Shown piece after piece: positions 5,014-8,769 of a DNA stretch of 8,769 bases; the first letter of the stretch is position 1; each line of letters begins with the position of its first letter. Where the stretch lies: contig DIYV01000112.1 in NCBI GenBank assembly GCA_002429165.1, positions 1-8,769 of the forward strand, in the 5' to 3' direction. This DNA is from Gallionella sp. UBA6045. GTDB taxonomy: Bacteria > Pseudomonadota > Gammaproteobacteria > Burkholderiales > Gallionellaceae. Position numbers and translations under genes: made by a program. A model generated the notes under the pieces. The model was not told where the DNA came from. It did not search any database and saw nothing but the letters and a program-made list of their open reading frames with translations.

Positions 5014-5967
5014 ATGCGCTACCTATCCGCTATTTCCGTCATCGCGTTTTGTTTGATGTGGTTGCCGAACCAAACACAGGCAGCAAATCAGGATAAAACA
5101 ATCAAGGCGACCAAATCTCCAAAAGCGCCCAAGGCGGGCAAGTTGTTCCGGGATTGTTCGACTTGTCCAGAGATGGTGGTCATTCCTGCCGGGAAATTTA
5201 ACATGGGTTCGCCTCCTTCCGAGCGACAGCGGGATAGCGATGAGGGCCCCGTGCATAGTGTCAGGATTGCTGCCTTTGCTTTAAGCAAGACCGAGATCAC
5301 CCGCGGCCAGTTTGCCGAATTCGTGAAGCGGGCCAAATACGATGCCGGCGACAAATGCTGGACGCTTGCACAAGGAAAATTTGCGGAGCGTGACGGAAAC
5401 TGGCGCAAGCCTGGCTACCCGCAGAACAATACACACCCTGTTACCTGTATCAACTGGGACGATGCCCAGGCCTACGCCAAATGGCTGTCGCGCAAGACAC
5501 ACAGGCAATACCGTCTGCCTACAGAGGCCGAATGGGAATACGCGGCTCGCGCCGGGACCGGCAGCGCGCGTTATTGGGGGAACAACCCCGATTTGGCCTG
5601 CCGTTATGCGAATGTCGCCGACAAGACGGCCATGGCGCGGATACCCGCCACCATGGCCTGGCTGTCATATAACTGCACGGACCATTACGCCTATACCGCG
5701 CCGGTGGGCCGCTACAGGGCCAATGCTTTCGGGCTGAAGGACATGCTGGGCAATGTGTGGGAATGGACCGGGGACATTTATCACGACAGCTATGACGGCG
5801 CCCCGGCCGATGGCAGAGCATGGCAGGGACAAGGCACCTACCACGTGCTGCGCGGCGGATCGTGGAACAGCGATCCGCAGAACGTGCGCGCAGCCGTACG
5901 CAACAGCAACAAGGCCGCGCTCCGTTTCAGTATCTTCGGGTTTCGCCTGGCCAGAAAATTACCCTGA
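5014..5967 (+). CDS. Secreted SUMF1/FGE-like domain protein
   Basis: A 317-residue protein with a Sec signal peptide (about 1-23, ending TQA), a Lys/Pro-rich linker (24-44) and one formylglycine-generating-enzyme-type domain (about 51-316). Family motifs are clear: CPEMVVIPAGKFNMGS (51-66), the E-I-T-R-G-Q-F segment (94-100), LPTEAEWEYAARAG (168-181), GLKDMLGNVWEWTGD (240-254), GGSW (281-284) and a final FGFRLAR. In true aerobic FGE, two active-site cysteines that bind copper follow the GGS motif; here that stretch is GGSWNSDPQNVRAAVRN with no cysteine, so sulfatase-activating chemistry is unlikely. It also lacks the DinB-type N-terminal domain of EgtB. It is best called a periplasmic or exported SUMF1-family protein of unknown function. 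Cysteines at 48, 51, 115 and 145 and two later ones (in LACRYANVAD and YNCTDHY) could form disulfides. Start: ATG at 5014, which places the signal peptide correctly; the ribosome site is weak. Confidence 0.88.
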   Translation: MRYLSAISVIAFCLMWLPNQTQAANQDKTIKATKSPKAPKAGKLFRDCSTCPEMVVIPAGKFNMGSPPSERQRDSDEGPVHSVRIAAFALSKTEITRGQFAEFVKRAKYDAGDKCWTLAQGKFAERDGNWRKPGYPQNNTHPVTCINWDDAQAYAKWLSRKTHRQYRLPTEAEWEYAARAGTGSARYWGNNPDLACRYANVADKTAMARIPATMAWLSYNCTDHYAYTAPVGRYRANAFGLKDMLGNVWEWTGDIYHDSYDGAPADGRAWQGQGTYHVLRGGSWNSDPQNVRAAVRNSNKAALRFSIFGFRLARKLP

Positions 5968-6116
5968 CGCAAACTGCCCTGGCACCTGCCTTGCGGTCGC
6001 ACGGCGTTTCAGAGTGATCGCTGTACAGCCACATGAAGAAGAATGGACATACCGGATGACGCCATGGCAAACTCCGCCTACGCGGTCAAGCTGAGAATTG
6101 TGCAAGAACAATCCGA
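5968..6116. other. Intergenic region, no gene seen
   Basis: A 149-bp gap between the SUMF1-like gene and the beta-barrel gene. I see no terminator with a T-run and no copy of the dispersed repeat, so co-transcription of the two exported proteins is possible. Confidence 0.3.
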
Positions 6117-7154
6117 ATGATTACATCCAAGCGTTTCTCCATCTGCACTTTCACACGTTCGAATATTCTGCTGGTCATTACGCTTCTGTTTCCGTTGAGT
6201 CTGCTTGGCGCAGAACAGCCTGTTGCGCAGCCGTCGCAGCCCGAATCAAAGTCAACGCCCCCCGTCCCGCCGGAGCAGCAATCTGACGGCTTCGATTTCG
6301 CGGATAAACCGCGTACCTACATGACCGAGAAGATCATCGGTGTGACGAGCTATATGGATCGCTTCTTCGGCGGCAATCGCCATTACCAGGAGAGCAACCA
6401 GAGTGTGTTTCGGCTGGACCTGACCCGGCTGGTCGGTTACGGCGACAATCACAAATTCGATCTTTCGGGCAAACTCAATCTGAGATTGCCGGGGACAGAA
6501 GGGCGATTACGTCTGTGGCTGGCAACAGAAACTGAAAACGATATCAACGATAGCCCCACAAAAGATACCCATACACAACAAAACAGCGATGCCACGACAA
6601 AGAACACCACCCTGGCTGCGCGTTATGCGGCACCGCAAAAGAACGCCTGGACTTTCGGTACCGATGCGGGGATCAAATTGCCGATCAACCATCTGGATCC
6701 TTTCACGCGCGCGTGGGCCGGATATGCTGTCCCGGTGAACGATTGGCGTTTGAAAGCGGGAGAGTCGGTGTATTGGTATAACTCGCTGGGCGTGGGCGAA
6801 ACAACCCAGTTCGATATGGAAAAGGATTTAAGTTCCTCGCGATTGTTTCGCTCATCCAGCAGTGCACAGTGGCTTAGAGATACTCAAAACTACAATCTGG
6901 TGCAGAGTTTTTCGATTTACCACACGGTGAATGATCGCAGCGCCGTGATCTATCAGGCGAGCGCCGGCTGGATCACCAACCCGGCTTTCCAGGCAACGGA
7001 CTATGTCATGCTGGTTTTTTACCGTTACCGGATGCATCAAAAATGGATGTTTCTCGAACTCAGCCCGCAACTGCATTTCCCCAGGGATAAACAATACCAA
7101 GCCAGCCCCGCGTTCAGTTTCCGCATTGAAGCGCTGTTCGACGAGACGGATTGA
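6117..7154 (+). CDS. Predicted outer-membrane beta-barrel protein, unknown function
   Basis: A 345-residue protein with an N-terminal signal peptide (basic start, hydrophobic run ILLVITLLFPLSLLG, cleavage near residue 32) and a Pro/Gln/Ser-rich linker to about residue 55. The rest shows alternating polar and hydrophobic residues in many short aromatic-edged stretches (for example HKFDLSGKLNLRLP, GRLRLWLATETEN, AWTFGTDAGIKLPI, DYVMLVFYRYRMH, WMFLELSPQLHFP), as in beta-strands of an outer-membrane barrel. A distinct segment near residues 65-95 (YMTEKIIGVTSYMDRFFGGN) precedes the strands. The C-terminus ends ALFDETD rather than the usual terminal Phe; the aromatic Phe lies five residues from the end. 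I do not recognise a named family. The upstream neighbour is also exported, so the two may work together at the cell envelope. The start at 6117 has only a weak ribosome site. Confidence 0.78.
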   Translation: MITSKRFSICTFTRSNILLVITLLFPLSLLGAEQPVAQPSQPESKSTPPVPPEQQSDGFDFADKPRTYMTEKIIGVTSYMDRFFGGNRHYQESNQSVFRLDLTRLVGYGDNHKFDLSGKLNLRLPGTEGRLRLWLATETENDINDSPTKDTHTQQNSDATTKNTTLAARYAAPQKNAWTFGTDAGIKLPINHLDPFTRAWAGYAVPVNDWRLKAGESVYWYNSLGVGETTQFDMEKDLSSSRLFRSSSSAQWLRDTQNYNLVQSFSIYHTVNDRSAVIYQASAGWITNPAFQATDYVMLVFYRYRMHQKWMFLELSPQLHFPRDKQYQASPAFSFRIEALFDETD

Positions 7155-7380
7155 TGCCGAAAAGCGCGGCCAGCAGAGCGCCGGCTTGCGTGTTGAATTT
7201 ACAGAGTGCAGTATTGCGGCGAGCAGGGATTTGACAGGTGGCCGGGTTTCAAGCTGCAGCGTTGTGGTGCGGGAAAAGGCTGCGCTGATTGCGTGATTTT
7301 GCATTTCCAGAAATAATTCGAACCTGACACCTTTAATTCGTATTGAAACTCACCCATTCAGAATCAGTCTGACCAACGCC
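7155..7380. other. Intergenic region carrying repeat R5
   Basis: No gene is supported in this 226-bp gap. Its second half (about 7212-7336) resembles the leader of the TSUP gene (about 3264-3354), including GGCGAGC, GGATTT and AAAAGGC blocks, with an extra ~30 bp in this copy. The dispersed repeat may therefore be longer than its 22-bp core. Confidence 0.45.
7315..7336 (+). repeat. Dispersed intergenic repeat, copy R5
   Basis: Core AATTCGAACCTGACACCTTT followed by AA, one base different from R4. It ends 44 bp before the VOC gene start, the same distance as R4 from the SUMF1 gene start. Confidence 0.8.
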
Positions 7381-7827
7381 ATGACCGAAGTGACCAAGAC
7401 CGAAGTAATCGTCATCGACCATATCTACATCACAGTGTCCGACCTGTCGCGCTCGGAAATGTTCTATGACCGGGTATTGCAGGACACACTCGGTTTTCGC
7501 AAGAACAAATTCAAGCTGGGCGGCGAGCCTCATATTCAATACTACAATCGCCACTTCGGCTATGTGCTTCGCCCATCGGCTACGAAAGCCGCGCATGATC
7601 CCCTCTCACCCGGATTGCACCACCTCTGCCTGCGTGTTGACACACCGGCAGACGTCGCAGCCGTAGCCGCCCATCTTCGCTGGGCTGGCATAGCAGCAAC
7701 CGATGCAAAACTCTATCCCATATACGCCCCGGACTATTGGGCAACCTACTTCACCGACCCCGATGGCATCCACCTTGAAGTCACCAACTACAGGCAAGAG
7801 CGTCGCGAGCGTCATGACAATTGGTAA
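7381..7827 (+). CDS. VOC / glyoxalase-fold metalloprotein
   Basis: A 148-residue single-chain protein of the vicinal oxygen chelate superfamily (glyoxalase I, bleomycin resistance, extradiol dioxygenase fold). The first beta-alpha-beta module starts IDHIYITVSDLSRSEMFYDR and includes LGFRKNKFKLGG. The second includes GLHHLCLRVDTPADVAAVAA and ends YFTDPDGIHLEVTN. Likely metal ligands are H14, H81 (or H80) and E133. The length and the P-D-G-x-x-x-E ending fit small lactoylglutathione-lyase-like proteins, but this superfamily is too diverse to assign a substrate. No signal peptide, so cytoplasmic. Start: ATG at 7381; a second in-frame start is not obvious. Repeat R5 lies in its leader. Confidence 0.88.
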   Translation: MTEVTKTEVIVIDHIYITVSDLSRSEMFYDRVLQDTLGFRKNKFKLGGEPHIQYYNRHFGYVLRPSATKAAHDPLSPGLHHLCLRVDTPADVAAVAAHLRWAGIAATDAKLYPIYAPDYWATYFTDPDGIHLEVTNYRQERRERHDNW

Positions 7828-8050
7828 CTCGCGGTACCCTGCCACTTGTGTTGAGCCTGGCTGATTAAGCTAGTGGCCTGTCCCTCATTGTTGCTATTAC
7901 GCAGATGGCGAGCTGCCGAGTGCGAAAGTGATCGCCATCAAAATGAAGTAGCCAACCAGGAGTATGTTGCAAGGCATCTATATGTTCTGTATCCGGAAAC
8001 CTCGTTATAGGTACAATTCAAGCTGACAAGTGCCAGCACATTCCGGGTCG
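7828..8050. other. Intergenic region with a gene fragment
   Basis: This 223-bp gap contains a 6-bp inverted repeat (GCCACT at 7841-7846 and AGTGGC at 7872-7877) just after the VOC stop, with a 25-base loop and no T-run, and the tail fragment at 7895-7951. No clear promoter for the following methyltransferase gene was found, although the AT-rich stretch around 8010-8022 (TTATAGGTACAAT) is a possible -10 region. Confidence 0.35.
7895..7951 (+). pseudogene. Orphan 3' fragment of the 454-735 gene family
   Basis: The frame reads YYADGELPSAKVIAIKMK then TAG, matching the C-terminus YYADGEIPSAKVISI of the hypothetical protein at 454-735 (bases 670-714). The DNA is also very similar (shared CCGAGTGCGAAAGT). 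Upstream of 7895 the similarity stops at once, so only the tail survives. It is evidence of a second, lost copy of that gene. Confidence 0.8.
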
Positions 8051-8769
8051 ATGCACACCATGACAACCAATCCGTCCGAATTCATCCAGCTGCATCACGC
8101 CAGCGATCAGCAGCTCCGCGCCGAACTGAGCGCCGGGTTGTTATCTGCATCCGCCTTTGCTTCGCCAAAATACTTTTACGATGCGCTGGGCTCCAAGCTG
8201 TTCGCGGCGATTTGCGAGTTGCCGGAATATTATCTGTCTCGCACTGAGGCCTCGATCGTTGATGCACATCTGGGCGAGATCGCAGCGGCGGTCGGCGTGG
8301 GCGGCACCCTGATCGATCTGGGCGCGGGGAACTGCGCCAAGGCTGCGCATTTGTTCCCGGCGCTGCAACCCGCGCAATATGTGCCGGTTGATATCTCGGT
8401 CGATTTTCTGCGCGATGCAGTACGCGATCTGCAGCAACGGTTCCCGCATATCAAGATGACCGGTCTGGGGCTGGATTTTTCCAGTGAATTGCAATTGCCG
8501 GACAGTGTTCAGCAAGATCGGCGAACATTCTTTTATCCCGGTTCTTCCATCGGTAACTTCACGCCCGCAGAGGCAGCGGCTTTTTTCAGGAAGCTGCACA
8601 CCGCGTGCGGGGATGATGGCGGGTTACTGATCGGTGTTGATCTGGTCAAGGCCACGGAAATCATGAATGCAGCCTATAACGATGCGCTGGGTGTGACCGC
8701 GTCATTCAACCTTAATTTGCTGCTGCACCTGAATCGATTGCTGGTTGCGAATTTCAATATCGCCGAGTG
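8051..8769 (+). CDS. egtD: L-histidine N-alpha-methyltransferase (EgtD-like), 3' end cut off
   Basis: An open frame of about 239 codons runs off the right edge with no stop. EgtD uses S-adenosylmethionine to trimethylate histidine to hercynine, the first step of ergothioneine synthesis, in the cytoplasm. Family signs: PKYFYDALGSKLFAAICELP followed by EYYLSRTE near residues 39-66, the SAM-binding motif DLGAGNCAKAAHLFPAL (about 89-105), PVDIS, FYPGSSIGNFTPAEA, and IGVDLVK. Family members are usually about 320 residues, so roughly the last quarter is missing. The start could be 8051 or the ATG at 8060 (MTTNPSEF); neither has a strong ribosome site. The usual partner, egtB (sulfoxide synthase), is not in this window and might lie just beyond the edge. 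The SUMF1-like protein at 5014 is not EgtB. Confidence 0.85.
   Translation, partial: MHTMTTNPSEFIQLHHASDQQLRAELSAGLLSASAFASPKYFYDALGSKLFAAICELPEYYLSRTEASIVDAHLGEIAAAVGVGGTLIDLGAGNCAKAAHLFPALQPAQYVPVDISVDFLRDAVRDLQQRFPHIKMTGLGLDFSSELQLPDSVQQDRRTFFYPGSSIGNFTPAEAAAFFRKLHTACGDDGGLLIGVDLVKATEIMNAAYNDALGVTASFNLNLLLHLNRLLVANFNIAE

Noticed and set aside
5014..5967. SUMF1-like gene as egtB, partner of egtD at 8051
   Set aside because: It has a signal peptide and no DinB-type N-terminal domain with the iron-binding histidine motif, and it is 2 kb away with two unrelated genes between.
2319..7336. The repeats as integron attC sites, with the genes as cassettes
   Set aside because: The uniform orientation and position after genes invite the idea, but the copies lack the paired inverted core sites (GTTRRRY and RYYYAAC) and the long stem of attC, and there is no integrase gene. 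The ends TTAAC in R2 and R4 are not shared by R3 and R5.
7841..7877. Inverted repeat after the VOC gene as a terminator or RNA gene
   Set aside because: The 6-bp stem has a 25-base loop and no T-run, and it does not fold as a tRNA.
8141..8599. Minus-strand frame of 152 codons at the right edge
   Set aside because: It lies opposite the egtD frame, whose SAM-binding motifs are clear. The opposite frame shows no family features.

Overview
The window looks like an accessory or rearranged stretch of a betaproteobacterial chromosome. I infer something near Nitrosomonadales or Gallionellaceae from a roughly 50-55% GC content, a histone H1-like Lys/Ala protein, a ChrR-like double cupin, short PAS sensors with a two-helix membrane anchor and an EgtD-type methyltransferase. 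No rRNA, tRNA, CRISPR array, transposase or integrase gene is visible.

Layout from left to right: a Lys/Ala-rich histone-like protein (2-268, possibly cut by the left edge); a 93-residue conserved hypothetical protein (454-735); a convergent ChrR-like two-cupin protein (minus strand, 796-1482); a membrane-anchored PAS protein (1667-2260) followed by a decayed 5' piece of a TSUP transporter gene (2348-2463); a second PAS protein (2637-3230) followed by the intact TSUP gene (3361-4125); a secreted Ala/Lys-rich small protein on the minus strand (4358-4675) with a clear bidirectional terminator; a second TSUP remnant, this time the 3' end (4798-4893); a secreted formylglycine-generating-enzyme-like (SUMF1) protein (5014-5967); an unrecognised predicted outer-membrane beta-barrel protein (6117-7154); a VOC/glyoxalase-fold protein (7381-7827); a short orphan copy of the tail of the 454-735 gene (7895-7951); and the start of an egtD-like histidine methyltransferase gene running off the right edge (8051-8769).

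Two layers of repetition organise the middle of the window. First, a PAS-TSUP gene pair has been duplicated in tandem. Both PAS genes stay open, but one TSUP copy has decayed to its 5' end, and a third partial TSUP copy (3' end) lies about 0.7 kb beyond the intact gene. Second, a short intergenic repeat (core close to AATTCGAACCTGACCCCTTT) occurs five times, always in the same orientation: at about 2319, 3333, 4181, 4948 and 7315. It sits at gene borders, before both TSUP starts, after both TSUP ends, and before the SUMF1 and VOC genes. This dispersed repeat and the duplications next to it are the most unusual feature of the window.

Functionally the genes do not form one obvious pathway. Possible links are membrane sensing next to anion (sulfite or organosulfonate type) export, and ergothioneine synthesis at the right edge, which is sulfur and redox related. 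I treat these as weak inference.
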